Assembly: GCA_027579435.1 (NCBI GenBank) | Contig: JANBPK010001473.1 | Span: 62,001 to 126,000, forward strand | Source of the DNA: Candolleomyces eurysporus | Lineage: Eukaryota > Basidiomycota > Agaricomycetes > Agaricales > Psathyrellaceae | Length of the DNA stretch: 64,000 bases | Direction: 5' to 3' | Shown here: piece by piece, positions 53,140 to 64,000 of the stretch | How positions within the stretch are numbered: position 1 is the first letter of the stretch | Layout of the letters: each line of letters starts with the position of its first letter | Program-made: the position numbers and the translations under genes | Notes under the pieces: generated by a model | What the model was told of the DNA's origin: nothing | The model's database searches: none | The model's input: the letters and a program-made list of their open reading frames with translations, nothing else

Positions 53140-53968
53140 TTTTGCCTACCCTTGACTTTCCTCAGAGTTGTAGGAATTCATTTTATGCCTAGGCGTGAAT
53201 GTCAAGACTCCGGAGCGGGACCGGGGAAGTTGATACATCTCCGAGAGTTTTACCCAGTCCTAGCTATCTGGATTTGCAAGTAGAGTTTCTGTAAAAACAA
53301 GATCAGCCGTCTGCGCGTACGTGTATAATGAAGGATCTAAAAGAAAAATGTTTGATAGAGGTAGTTCCGTCCCCCAAACGCAGGCGCACGCTCGTTACTT
53401 TTCGGTGGTAGAACTTCCAATAGTCCGATAGGGACATGGCGATACTGGAAAGAAAGCGCTTCGCAGACGTATCTCTGGGTTGCGTTCACTCCCGTGGTGT
53501 CGGAACTAAAATGTCTTCACAAAGCTGGGTTAGCAGCGTGTTCAGGAAATGCAGTTCGATATTTTCACTCACTTCAGCCCGAATTCGTAGTACTGAGGAA
53601 CGCGTCAGAGTTAGAGTGAAATTAGNAAAAAAAACATTTGGGGAAGAAAGGAAGGGAATACTTACATCTCTAGTAAAATCCAAACGCTCTCGGGCGGTAA
53701 TATCCCATTCCTGTCTTTCCTTGACCTCCATGAAGAACCAAGGTTTGATGAGGGCCCCTCTGCCGATCATCGTACCGTCGACTCCTCCTTTCCCAGTAAT
53801 CCTGAGAAGAGAAGGAATCGCCTTCACCAAAAATAGGTACAGAAGCCCCTGTCCGAAGGTCAGTCATAGAGAGATAATAGCAGGAGGACCAGTACTCACG
53901 ATTCCTCCGCCTTTTTGGCTCTTGCAGCTTCCATGCAATGTTCAATGTAGTCCCAGTCAGCCAAGCAA
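53140..53968 (-). pseudogene. truncated Dus3 3' copy left by the segmental duplication
   Basis: Matches the last exons of the complete Dus3 gene at 57171-57990. Readable pieces are [20 protein letters not shown] and [19 protein letters not shown]. The 5' two-thirds, with the FMN and catalytic-Cys regions, are absent. The segment PESWTF of the true gene becomes PES followed by a TGA stop (TGG to TGA). An N at 53626 lies in an intron position next to an A-run. The relic ends abruptly at about 53970, where USP-derived sequence begins. Confidence 0.85.
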
Positions 53969-54240
53969 ATGTACCGTCCTGGGCCCGAGCTTGGTGCCAC
54001 TAGTATTGTAGGTTGAAGCGTCTGTCAAATCGATAGTGGACTGGAANCCCCCCCGGAAGCGTAGAAGTGATTGATATTCGGGAAGTGAGAGGAGCAAAGC
54101 AGGACTAACCGTACCACTCTAGTTCCCGACCCGACGCCCGCCATCGAGGGCGCCTGATGCGCCGTCAGTATTTCAATCCCCATGTCGAACAAGGGCCTCT
54201 GGGCAACGATTGAGTACAAATCACCATCACATCCGCACAT
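53969..54240 (-). pseudogene. truncated USP 5' copy, without start codon and UBA region
   Basis: Matches 49716-50200. From 53975 the sequence follows 49722 onward (GGCCCGAGCTTGGTGCCACT against GGCCCAAACTTGGTGCCACT). It then jumps, near 54082, from a point equal to 49826 to one equal to about 50066. That internal deletion of roughly 240 bp removes the UBA exon and the ATG. The remainder matches the old 5' flank. It cannot encode the protein. An N at 54047 sits before a C-run. Confidence 0.85.
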
Positions 54241-54433
54241 CCCTCCATCCACCTATCCGTGACATTCTCCGTTGCGCGAGGAAGTTAAGCATCCAATCCG
54301 ACATTCCCGGTATTCAAGTTGACTCATTCCCACCATAATGGCTGTAAAGTGGGATGCGTATCATTCCGCAGAATTGTATTCAAAGTCTTTGATATAAAGG
54401 CTTCGCATTGGATGACGATACCGGCAGTTCACA
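54241..54433. promoter_or_regulatory. duplicated P450 promoter
   Basis: This is the copy of the region upstream of P450 copy 1. TATAAA at 54393-54398 lies 41 bp before the ATG, in the same context (GATATAAAGGCTTC) as at 50366. Sequence between the TATA box and the ATG is shortened by a few bases. Confidence 0.55.
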
Positions 54434-57012
54434 ATGTCTTTTCATCCTCCAATCGTCGAAGCAGCAGCAGCGGCAGTAGCCACCCTCGTTGCATGGCGAC
54501 TCCTTCGATACTATCTTACCCCAGATCCGTATAGCAAGCTCCCCGGACCTCCCCCAGAGTCATGGGCCAATGGCGAGTCCGCTATTACTATGACAGTGGC
54601 CCGCAGGCTGTTAATATGATGAAACCTTTAGGCAACCTATTCCAATGCTTCAACCCACAAGCATGGGAGTTCCACGAGGAAATCGCCCGGAAATGTTAGT
54701 CTTCGTACTGAACTTCCTTGGAATGCAGGGTGCTGAATTTTGATACAGACGGTTCATTCTGCAAACTCCATGGACTCATGGGGGTATGTATCTCTCAGCC
54801 TGGTCAACCCTACCCAATACTAATCCGGAAACGAATACGAAAGGGCGTCGCCTTACTCCATACATTTGACCCCAAGGCGATCTACCATCTTCTGGTCAAG
54901 GTAAATGACTTGCTTCGAAGCTCCCTCGCACTTTCAATTCATATTCCCTTCAATAGGATCAAAACTCGTTCGATGAAACGAAGAGTTTCATACTGTTAGT
55001 CAATGATTTCTTCGAACGTGCCATCGACAGAGATACTAAAATCCTGTCCAGTATGAACAGCCTGATCTTTGGGAAAGGTCTCTTATCTACCGAAGGTGTG
55101 TATCTCCGGACTTCTCTGCCCTTTGTTGTTCTCATGCTCGTTTACTAGGCATGCAGCATCGAAAGCAGCGTAAGATGCTCAACCCTGTGTTCTCGATCGC
55201 TCATTTGCGCGACCAAGGTATGTATTCCGTGCAGATGTATGAAGCCTTGGTTTCTGACCGAGGAGCCTTGCATAGTACCCATTTTCTACGATGTTGGCTA
55301 CAAGGTACCTCTGTTCGTACTCCCTTCGAGCGAGCATTGAAACTTACTGTGTCATTTTTAAGCTTCGAGATACAATCCTCCGACAAGTGTCAGATGGACC
55401 TCGCAACGTCAGTTCCCCTAACCAGCTCTCTTTTCTTCATCCATTTGACCACAAAAATAGATCGACATGCTTCAATGGATGACGAGGACCGCTCTCGAAC
55501 TCATCGGCCAAAGTGGCCTTGGGTATTCCTTTGATCCATTGACAGAAGACGGCCAAGAACACCCGTTCTCCACCTCGGTGAAGGATTTGATGTGAGTTTT
55601 GACACCTACATCGTGAAGGTATACTGATCGAATCGACGAACAACAGGAAAGCAATCGGCAAATTCATGTTCTCCCGATTCTTCGTCTTACCCTGGGCGCA
55701 CAAAATCGGCTCTCCAGGTTTCCAACGCTTCATCATCAACCTCCTCCCTTGGAAAGACTTGCACAATATGAGGGACATCGTTGATACCATGCACAACACC
55801 TCCACGGAGATCATCCAGGCCAAGAAACGAGCTCTGTTAGCAGGAGATGATGCCTTTGAGTCAGAAGTTGGGAGGGGTAAAGATATCATCAGTATCTTGC
55901 GTTCGTATCTTCAAATCTTACTATGCTGAAAACCTTTACGGGGACGCTGACATGGGAAATCAGTGAAAGCCAATATGGCCGCTGCAGAGGAAGACCGACT
56001 AACCGAAGGAGAGCTCCTGGGACAGATGTCGTGAGTTTGATGACCTCCTTCCCCATACGCTTGCCTTTGTTTCTAAAATATCCCAGCACCATTACCTTCG
56101 CAGCCATGGATACAACGTCCAACGCCCTTTCTAGGATACTCGATCTCTTAAGTAAAAACCCGGACATCCAAACTCGTCTGCGGGAAGAAATTAGAGAAGC
56201 ACGTCAGCTGCATGGAGACCTCCAGTACGACGAGCTTGTCGCACTGCCCCTGTTGGACGCTGTGTGCAGAGAGACATTAAGACTGTAAGAATGATCTCTC
56301 CAATAACCCACAACATTTCTAATGGCTTTCTTCTCCCCAGGCACCCACCCGTTCCTTTCGTCACTCGAGAGTGAGTTCTATCCACTTCTTACGTGGGCTA
56401 CCAAGTTAATATAATCCTTTCCTTAATGTAGAGCTAAGAAGGACAGCGTTATTCCACTATCCACGCCCATCACTACTAGTGACGGCAAGGAACTGAACGA
56501 AGTTCTTGTCTCTCGTGGTACCGTAACCGTGATCTCAAATTGGGCGTGCAACCGTAACCCTGAGGTCTGGGGTCCTGACGCTACGGAGTGGAAACCGGAT
56601 CGGTGGTTGAGCCCGCTTCCGGAGAGTGTTGCCGATGCACATATTCCGGGTATTTACTCTCATCTGTGCGTTCTTCAAATCTTGGGCATAAGATTCAGCT
56701 GTTCTGACGAAAAGCTCTTTCCTCTTCTTTCAGGATGACTTTTATCGGTGGTAGTCGTTCGTGTATCGGCTTCAAGTTCTCTCAATTGGAGATGAGTAAG
56801 TAACCTGGTCAACTTTGGGATGTTTTGGAACTTAAAGAATTTCTGTAGAGGTTATCCTTTCGCTCCTCTTGGAATCCTTCCAGTTCTCGCCTACAGACCA
56901 GAAGGTTTACTGGCAGCTGAACGGTGTCGTGCAGCCCTCACTAGACAAAGACGGCTCGAAGCTTCAGCTGCCCTTGAAAGTATCCTTGGCTCCCCCCGCA
57001 CCGTCGAAATGA
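54434..57012 (+). CDS. cytochrome P450, tandem copy 2
   Basis: Same exon plan as the copy at 50.4 kb and clearly its duplicate, with the start 4,020 bp downstream. It keeps the anchor, KLPGPPPESWANG, QHRKQRKMLNPVFSIAHLRD, I-helix FAAMDTTSNALSRILDLL, RETLRL and the haem loop MTFIGGSRSCIGFKFSQLEM, and ends LPLKVSLAPPAPSK. Changes lie in likely substrate-facing or surface parts: FRLHGFLG becomes CKLHGLMG, RGHLLHTYD becomes GVALLHTFD, PFVVRE becomes PFVTRE, and VPRGTATLISIW becomes VSRGTVTVISNW. All exons are open, so both copies should be active. It is convergent with the complete Dus3 gene, about 160 bp apart. Confidence 0.88.
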
Positions 57013-57170
57013 CGTTTTCCCAGTCATAGGTTGCCGACTTAGCTTCATAATACAGACCCACTTCCATCTATCTACATAGTATACTATAGCCTTTCCAAAA
57101 TAATAGCCACGATACCATAGTACATGTCTTACGATTGCGCTCCAACAACGACCGCGATCAGCATGAATGC

Positions 57171-60019
57171 CTATCCTTGACTTTCCTCAGAATTGTACGA
57201 ATTGCTTTTATGCTTAGGCGTGAACGTCCAAGACTCCGGAGCGGGACCGAGGAACATCTCCGAGAGCTTCACCCAGTCCTTACTATCCGGACTTGCAAGC
57301 AGGGATTCTACAAAAAAGTCAGCCGTCTGCGCGTACGCGTATAAGGAAAGACTCTAGAAGAAAAATCGTCTTACCAAGGTCGTTCCGTCCAACAAATGCA
57401 GGCGCACGCTCGTTGATTTTCGGTGGTAGAACTTCCAATAGACCGATAGGAACATAGCGATACTGGAAGGAAAGAGCCTCACAGAGGTATCTTCGGGTTG
57501 CGTTAACCCCCGTTGTGTCAGAACCAAAGTGACTTCACAAAGCCGAGTTAGCTGTATGTTCTGGAAACCCTGGTCGCTAGATCGTGAACTTACTTCAAGC
57601 CAAATTCGCAATACTGGTAAAAGTGTCAGACGTTAAAATCAGAAAAACAAGGGAGAGCACTCACATCTCGAATCAAATCTAAACGCTCTCGGGCACTGAT
57701 ATCCCATTCCCGCCTCTCCTTGACCTCTGTGAAGATCCAAGGCTTGATGAGGGCGCCTCTGCCAATCATTATACCGTCGACTCCGCTATCCTCCACCTTT
57801 TCCCAATAATCCTGAGAAGAGAAGCAGTCGCCTCCGCCGAATATTGGTACAGGGGTCACTGTCCGAAGGTTATTCATAGAGGAGATAACGACAGGAGGAC
57901 CAATACTCACGATCTTCCTCTGCTTCTTTCGCTCTTACAGCTTCCACGCATTGTTTGATGTAGTCCCAGTCAGCCAAGCGAGTGTACCGTTGCTGTCGAG
58001 TGCGTCCGTGGAGCTGAAAGAGAACAGCGATTCAGCGAAAGGCCTAGTAGAGGATATACGACGGAGCGAGACGTACAGTGATACAACCAGCCTGCCATTC
58101 AGTTGCTACCCGAGGCATGAGCTTATGGGCCGTATTCTTCCCATCTTTGACGCCAGTCCGTAGTTTAACTGTTAAAGGAATCTCTCCAAGAGCTTTATTC
58201 ATGCCCACTATAATCTTCCCCAGTTTTCCTGTCGCATCGAGCACTACAAGTAACAGTCAGGTCAAAAGAGGTTTAGCAAATGAACTCAACGAGATCCACT
58301 GGAGAAAAAAAACGCACACGCCGAACCGCTGCCAGCTCTAAACACCAAATCAATCGGACATCCGCAATTGAGGTCAACGAAATCCAACGTCGACGAAAAC
58401 TCTTTCGCGAGGACTTCCGCTGTCGGCACCAAGGTCTGGGGTTTGTTCCCTGCAAGTTGGACTCCAAATATCGATTCAGACGGGTGCCTTCTGACGAGTG
58501 ACCATTCTTCCCTCGAACCAGCAAGGAAGGAGGTAGCCAGACCCACTGCACAAAAAAGAAAGAATTATTAGTAGCTGTCGAACAGATGAATGAGAGTAAT
58601 GTACTTTCACCGCAGGTGATATCAGCACCCAGTTTTACGCATAGACGGCGGAAAGGCTGTAAAATTCGAGTCAAGTAAGGTGGGATATTGGAAGAGAGGA
58701 CACGAACCAAGTTTCCAACAGTCGTTAATGGCGCAAGATAGGACTTGCCCTTCCAATTGAGCCTCTTCTTTTCCGAGAATCGCATTGGCACGTCTGGTGT
58801 ATCTTTAGCAGCATCCATACCATTCGCCTCTCCCGTGCGCTTCGAAACTGTTTCTTCAACGACTGACATCTCGGTATCCTCGACTGCCGCGCTAGCTGCC
58901 TCCTCTACGGCTTGCGCGACATCATAATCTGGGTCTCCAAGTCGCGAAGCGTCGATGACCACAGGTTTTGAGTTGCCGTCAGTCGTTTGGATCTCCCTCA
59001 AATATTTTGTGGAGATGGGTAAAGGATACTGTACATCCATAGACGCGCCAATAACCAATTACTAATGAGAAAATATAAAGTGGGAAGACAAACAAACGAA
59101 CGAACCTTCCTTGACCTGAGATCTTTCTGTACGTCCGCATTAATGAAATTCATTTCATGGCTGGTAAGCGCAGCCTGCGCTTTCTTGTTTTCGTCCGCTG
59201 CAAGCGTGATGTTTCCTTCAGAGCCTTCGCTAATATGACCTCCAAGAAATCTGCACTTGTACCCATATCTACGTTGGAGGAAAGGGCGAACATGAAGTCG
59301 CGATAATAAATCAGGGGGGAAGTTGTACGGACCTGCACTCTCCCGTCTCTGCAAAGATTGGACACTGCGTCGCAGTATCGACATTCGGATACCGCGGGTG
59401 TGGTTTCATAACACTCGACAGGTCCGGTCCAAATGGCGGTGTATCCGTGAACTCCGAGGTAGAGGGCACCCGCAAATCTCGAGGCTTCGCAGCAAGGTAC
59501 GCGTCGATATCATGCGAGAACCGACACCTACAAAAAAGCAAGCCCACAACAGCATTAGCACAATACGATACCAAACCAAACGCAAAGCCAAGCGAAAGGC
59601 GAAGATAAAGACGCACTCGCTCCCAAGATCACATACAGCCCCATTCGCAACCCTCCAACACAACTCCAACTCATCTCTGACCTTATTAAACCGTCGATTG
59701 GTGTTCATCCCTCTCTGGGCCTTCTTCTCCGCCTTGCTCTTGCTTTTCCAAGCGCCCTTGTTAGATCCTCCGTTCCTCTCTCCTCGGCCCCCTTCTCCAT
59801 CCCCTCGAGAACTGTGAGATGCAGATCCCTCGGCTGCATCGTCGTCGGGGCCTGCCTGGGGCTGTATGGATCGGGATACAAGGTACCTAGCAGTAACAGA
59901 ACCCTGTTTCAAGCCGTGATCCAATTGAAAGTGTGGATTGGGCAGACGTACTGGGGTTTTATGGGTGCCGTCCCTGGAGGCAGAGCTTGTCTGCCGGATG
60001 CAGCCTCTGTGCCTGACAT
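57171..60019 (-). CDS. dus3: tRNA-dihydrouridine(47) synthase, Dus3
   Basis: A multi-exon minus-strand gene from ATG at 60019 ([20 protein letters not shown]) to TAG at 57171. The N-terminal part has two CCCH-type zinc-finger segments ([34 protein letters not shown]), as is normal for Dus3. The catalytic barrel shows [41 protein letters not shown] with the catalytic Cys, [28 protein letters not shown] and [14 protein letters not shown]. It ends [18 protein letters not shown]. The enzyme uses FMN and NAD(P)H to reduce uridine 47 in the tRNA variable loop. The first intron runs from 59952 to about 59886, joining APIKPQ to YLVSRSI; the frame upstream of that junction has no ATG of its own. This is the complete copy; a 3' fragment lies at 53.1-54.0 kb. 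Confidence 0.9.
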
Positions 60020-60442
60020 TTTTTACCTGAGGAAAAGTTGAGCGCTAGCAGTAGGTTGTAATGCGGATCGGGCTCAAGCAGACCAATTCTTCAATCTTAT
60101 CCCTCTTCCCACGCTTTCTCAATCTTATCTGCCATTTAACGAGAAGAGGCAAGTCAGTGAACCCATGTATGTACATTGTAGAATTAAAGTGCAACGAAGA
60201 TAGAAGAAAGCGGTCGACATATGGTACAGTAGCGATGGGAGGTCCTCTAGATTCCCGGAATATACATGCTCGTAAGGGTATTTAAACAACGATGGTACAG
60301 GGGATGAGCAGACATGAAACGAGAGACAGAGATCCATCATATGCAAGAACGAACAAGATATAGAGATGAAATAGTCCCAGAAAGCTGCAGTGATCTATCT
60401 ATATATATATCATCAGAGACGGGAAACAGGTCTGCCGTCCAC
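60020..60442. other. intergenic region between Dus3 and the SNF2 gene
   Basis: About 420 bp holding the Dus3 promoter and the 3' UTR of the SNF2 gene, both on the minus strand. It includes a short TA-rich run near 60398-60410. No other feature seen. Confidence 0.4.
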
Positions 60443-63400
60443 CTAGTCATCCTCATCGTCCCTTCCAGGACGGAACAGAGCAAGAAGGTCTTCCATACGA
60501 AGACGCATATTCTTGATCTTGTCACCACTCAGCGCAGCCTGCGAAAGAGCGCGTTTCTTAGCTTGAAGTTCAAGAATACGGTCTTCAACCGTCCCGTCGA
60601 TCTTCAGCTTATAGATACTGACGTCTCTCTTCTGGCCGAATCGGTGGGCACGATCAAAGGCTTGGTCCTACGACAGAAAAAAAACAAAGAGAGAATTCGA
60701 CGGTGAGTTACTTGCCAAAATGATGAGGACGACTGAGGTCTGCTTACCTCCAAGGCAGGATTCCACCACATATCAACAAGGATAACGTGGTTGCAAGCAA
60801 CCAAGTTGAGACCAGTGCTCCCAGCTTTGAAGGAGATGAGAATGACTTTAATAGCAGCGTTGTTCCTGATTTTCTCCAACGACACCTCACGCTCCTTTGG
60901 CATCATGGAACCGTCATCTACAACACCGGTAAGTTCACCTTTAATTTAGCGAATATCAAACAAGATCCCACTCACACCGCACAAACTTGACTCCCGCCTC
61001 CTTCAAGAAAGGCTCAATGAGATCAAGCATACTCGTAAACTGCGAGAAAATAATAGTCTTTTCCTCAGAGTTCGACTTCTCGTCAATATCCCTCAGGATC
61101 TTGAGCATCATGCGAATCTTTGCAGACGTCGGGCGTTCGAGCTCTGCCATCTTCGCTTCCTTTGCGAGCGGGACGCAGCTTGTGCAGTGGTTCTTCCATT
61201 CACCCACACCCGAGTTGTTATCGTCGATGCTGGATACCAAGATCACGAACGTCAGGACTGCATGGACAAGCAGCAAAAGTGAAATGGGATCCTTACGAGG
61301 CAGTACACATTTGACACTTCCTAGAGACACCGAGCTGTCCGAAAGCAGCGATGAGGTCGTCATCCTGAGGGTCTTCAGAGCTCTTCGCTGATGTAGATTC
61401 GATAGCTTCAGCGTCCTTCTTGAAGTCCTTGGACACGAGAAGTGGGTGGTTGCACGCTGCAGGGCATACATGAGTAAGGATAGACACAGAACAGCGAACC
61501 AAGTCCCTTACCTTGCCGAAGCCTCAAAAGGAGGAGCAAGACGGACATGTAATTGCTGCCACCACCATTCGAGTTGGCCATCAACTTGTCGAGGACCGTC
61601 TCCATCTTTTGTTCCAGTGACTCGTAGAACTCCTTCTCATGAGGATCGAACGGACACGAAATAATCTCTAGATTTCGTGCTGGGAGTTCGATCAATGCCT
61701 TGCCGTTCAACGTGTCCTCTTTCCGGCGACGCAACATGATGCTCTTGAGGATGACCTGCAATCGTTTCATGGCTCGCCCTGCCCCACGTCCGCTGCTGAT
61801 AGGCTTGGCGATATCGACGTTGAATCTGGTCACGTCCGAATACGGTTTGACGCGAAGGAACTTGAACAACGACTGGATCTCGGAAACGTTATTTTGCCTT
61901 CAAATGAAGTATTAACGCCGTAACTCTGAGCCAGAAAGAAGGGACCTTACATCGGAGTACCAGTCAGGCACCATCTGAATTTACTTTCGAGCTCGCAACA
62001 AGCGATAGCACCCTTGGTCTTGACATTCTTGATGGTATGCGCCTCATCTGAAGAGAATGAGTAAAAAGCACAAACGATGAAATGGGCACGTACCTAGAAC
62101 AATTCGCCACCATCTGATTCCGAATAGCGCACATTTCTTTACAGGAGTCTTGCCAGCTTTCTTCTTAAATTTCTTAGCCATGTCGTCGCTGTCGGAGTCG
62201 TCATCATCAGAGTCGTTCAGCGACTGCGACTTGGCTTTTCCTTTCTTTGACTCGTCTTTAGCTGGAGGAGTGTAGGAATCATATTCAAACTTGACCGTAT
62301 CATAGGTTGTCACGACGATGTGGTGACGGCGTAGTACGGCGGGGTCTAAGAAAAGGACGGATGGTTATACGTATGTGAGCTAGCTGAGGATAGAAACTCG
62401 TACCTGTCGTTCGGTTCGGTCCCTGGTGTTTGATAACTCTCAATCCTGTCATCTTCTCAACTTCTGACGCCCATTGTGAAACAAGGGCAAGAGGACAAAC
62501 GACCCTAATACGAAAGTGAGCACGCGTCCATCGAGATTATGCAAAAGAACTTACAGAGTGCAGCCACTCCAACCATCATCCTTGTCAGATCTATGTGGCT
62601 TTCCCTCAACTATGCGAGTCAGTGTTTGGATAGTCTTGCCGAGACTGGGCACTTAAGGTTAGCAGGGATTGATCGCACGATGCGGTGTTGCACGCACCCC
62701 ATGTCGTCAGCCAGGATGCCCCCGGCCTTCTTCCCTGTCTCCCGGTCCTTCATCCAAGTTCTCCCCACGATTTGATGGGGAAGCAATTTGATTCCCTCCC
62801 GGAACCCTGGAACAATAGAATCTTCTTCCAGGTTGATGGAGGCAGCAATGTCCTGGTTCATGGAGTTGCCCATCAACTCTCGTAGCTGCTTCTCGGTTTC
62901 TTCAGAGGTGAAGGATCTGTAGTCGTCTTGAAAATCTGGAATTTTGATTTCCTCTCCATCTTTCTGAGAAGAGGAGCTAGCAACCGGTTGGCTTGTTTGA
63001 GCCAGGCTTGGGTTGAAGACGGCTGGTCGGATGATGGGGTTGCTCTGGGAGGTTGGTTTGGCAGGTCGGGCAATGGGATCAGTGGCCACACTATACAATC
63101 TTGAGCAAAAGAGAGACGATAGATAGTCAAGCGGAACATACGAAGGCTTTTTCACCTCGATACCCTCAGTTTCCGAGTCGTCGTCGTCCGACACGACGAT
63201 TGCTCGCGATCCCCGCATCATTGCTTTGGCCTGCGGTGGAGGACGAGAGACTACTGAAGAGTCTGAGCTGCTCGAGCTGATAGACTAAAGAGAATGGTGA
63301 GGAGTGCGTTCAACGATGTGCAACGGGTCCTTACAATGACCTCTCGTTTCTTCGCTGGTACTGTGGCGTTCGGCTTCCGCAGAGAGAAGAAGCCCTCATC

Positions 63401-63481
63401 TGCTTGCAATTTATTCCTTCTAAAAGCTGATCTCAGCGCATCGTCAGGTGTTTGGGGCGATATTACCTACATTTTCTCCAT
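60443..63481 (-). CDS. SNF2-family DNA-dependent ATPase
   Basis: A multi-exon minus-strand gene from ATG at 63481 (first exon only 11 nt: MEK plus two bases) to TAG at 60443. An acidic Ser-rich N terminus ([15 protein letters not shown]) leads to the helicase core: [33 protein letters not shown] (Walker A), [23 protein letters not shown] (Walker B, DEAH) and [13 protein letters not shown]-rich insert ([20 protein letters not shown]) lies before the DEAH box. After [12 protein letters not shown] comes a small Cys cluster (CQMC...CTSC), like a reduced RING or zinc ribbon. The second lobe has [32 protein letters not shown] and [16 protein letters not shown]. This is the Rad5/Rad16/Uls1-like branch, acting on chromatin or stalled replication; the exact subfamily is not settled. 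Unlike Rad5 no HIRAN domain is visible. Confidence 0.87.
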
Positions 63482-64000
63482 GGTTGTAGTCGAACGTGGT
63501 GGTAGTGGTCAGGGTCCAGAGGAAAGGAAACGGGCTGCTGGAGCTCCAAATCTCGACGCGCTCATTTAAATCGTCACGTGGTCATGTTCAAGTGCTAGCC
63601 AAATGCGGATCCGGACGCGGCGGGCCTTGCGGATGATATGGCTGGTGGTGATACACGGATGGGCTAGCTAGGCTCCCGCTCCGAGGCGTGGATGATGTCT
63701 GTGGATCAGACGGAAAGCATGGGGAGACGTTCGGAAGGGAGTCAGGATGAAAGGGGAGGCTCAGGATGTCGTGGGGACACGATTTCCTGAGGTGCGGGGG
63801 GGTCCGTGCGCGCAGCGCCGAGATCCGCGTGCATGGGGTCACGTGATCTGGTCGGTGACGGTCTCAAAGCGGAATGCCGCCCCATGTTCGGGCGGGCGGA
63901 AGAGAACGTCGAGCGCGCACGAGCCTGAGCCCCCGGAAGAGCAGCTGAGCATCTGCGAAGACCCAAAGCGGGTTGCAGATGCGAGAGAGCGACAAAGCGC
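63482..64000. other. upstream region of the SNF2 gene
   Basis: GC-richer than the surroundings, with no supported exon. Open frames at 63588-63842 and 63742-63966 on the minus strand are low-complexity (Pro/Ser/Arg) and not supported. Confidence 0.35.

Noticed and set aside
59406..59924. Dus3 start at the frame opening at 59924
   Set aside because: That codon is TTG, not ATG. An upstream exon with ATG at 60019 joins by a standard intron to YLVSRSIQ and gives a family-like N terminus.
1..64000. Transposons, CRISPR arrays, tRNA and rRNA genes
   Set aside because: No transposase or reverse-transcriptase motifs, terminal repeats, regular short repeats or RNA gene signatures were seen by eye; a profile search could still find small or decayed ones.

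Overview
The window is nuclear DNA of a filamentous basidiomycete, most likely an Agaricomycete. The genes carry many short introns (about 45-70 bp, GT..AG). There is a homologue of the mushroom developmental protein Clp1, agaric-type F-box proteins, basidiomycete-type P450s and a fungal Dus3. No bacterial, viral or transposon genes were recognised, and I saw no tRNA, rRNA or CRISPR array. Exon joins were made by eye from splice signals and protein-family agreement.

Layout. 1-5.6 kb: mostly gene-free, with a two-exon Clp1-like gene on the minus strand. 5.6-7.5 kb: a 12-exon secreted GH16 glucanase-like gene with a hydrophobic C-terminal tail. 7.9-32.2 kb: a direct tandem array of eight closely related F-box genes (copies A-H), each about 650-670 codons, on 2.8-4.1 kb units whose spacers are also homologous. 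Copy G is interrupted by an N, and copy H by two one-base C-run length changes. A decayed GH16 3' end lies just after copy A. 32.4-47.4 kb: single-copy genes, in order an HSL-type alpha/beta hydrolase, a P450 (minus), a mitochondrial-type ThiF/TcdA dehydratase, a class-I O-methyltransferase, a large membrane-anchored protein with an agaric-specific N-terminal domain (minus), a small tail-anchored protein with an FDGPA-type repeat, and an unrelated F-box/LRR protein (minus).

47.7-60.0 kb: a visible tandem segmental duplication. The ancestral order was a USP-like gene (minus), a P450 (plus) and Dus3 (minus). The middle of this was duplicated, giving complete USP-like gene, P450 copy 1, Dus3 3' relic joined to USP 5' relic, P450 copy 2, complete Dus3. 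The USP-like protein appears to lack the catalytic Cys and His. 60.4-63.5 kb: an SNF2-family ATPase (minus).

There is no obvious single pathway. P450s, O-methyltransferase and esterase lie near each other but are too scattered in orientation and function to call a biosynthetic cluster. The dominant theme is local gene amplification. Fourteen single Ns, nearly all touching homopolymer runs, break reading frames in several otherwise intact genes and look like assembly artefacts.
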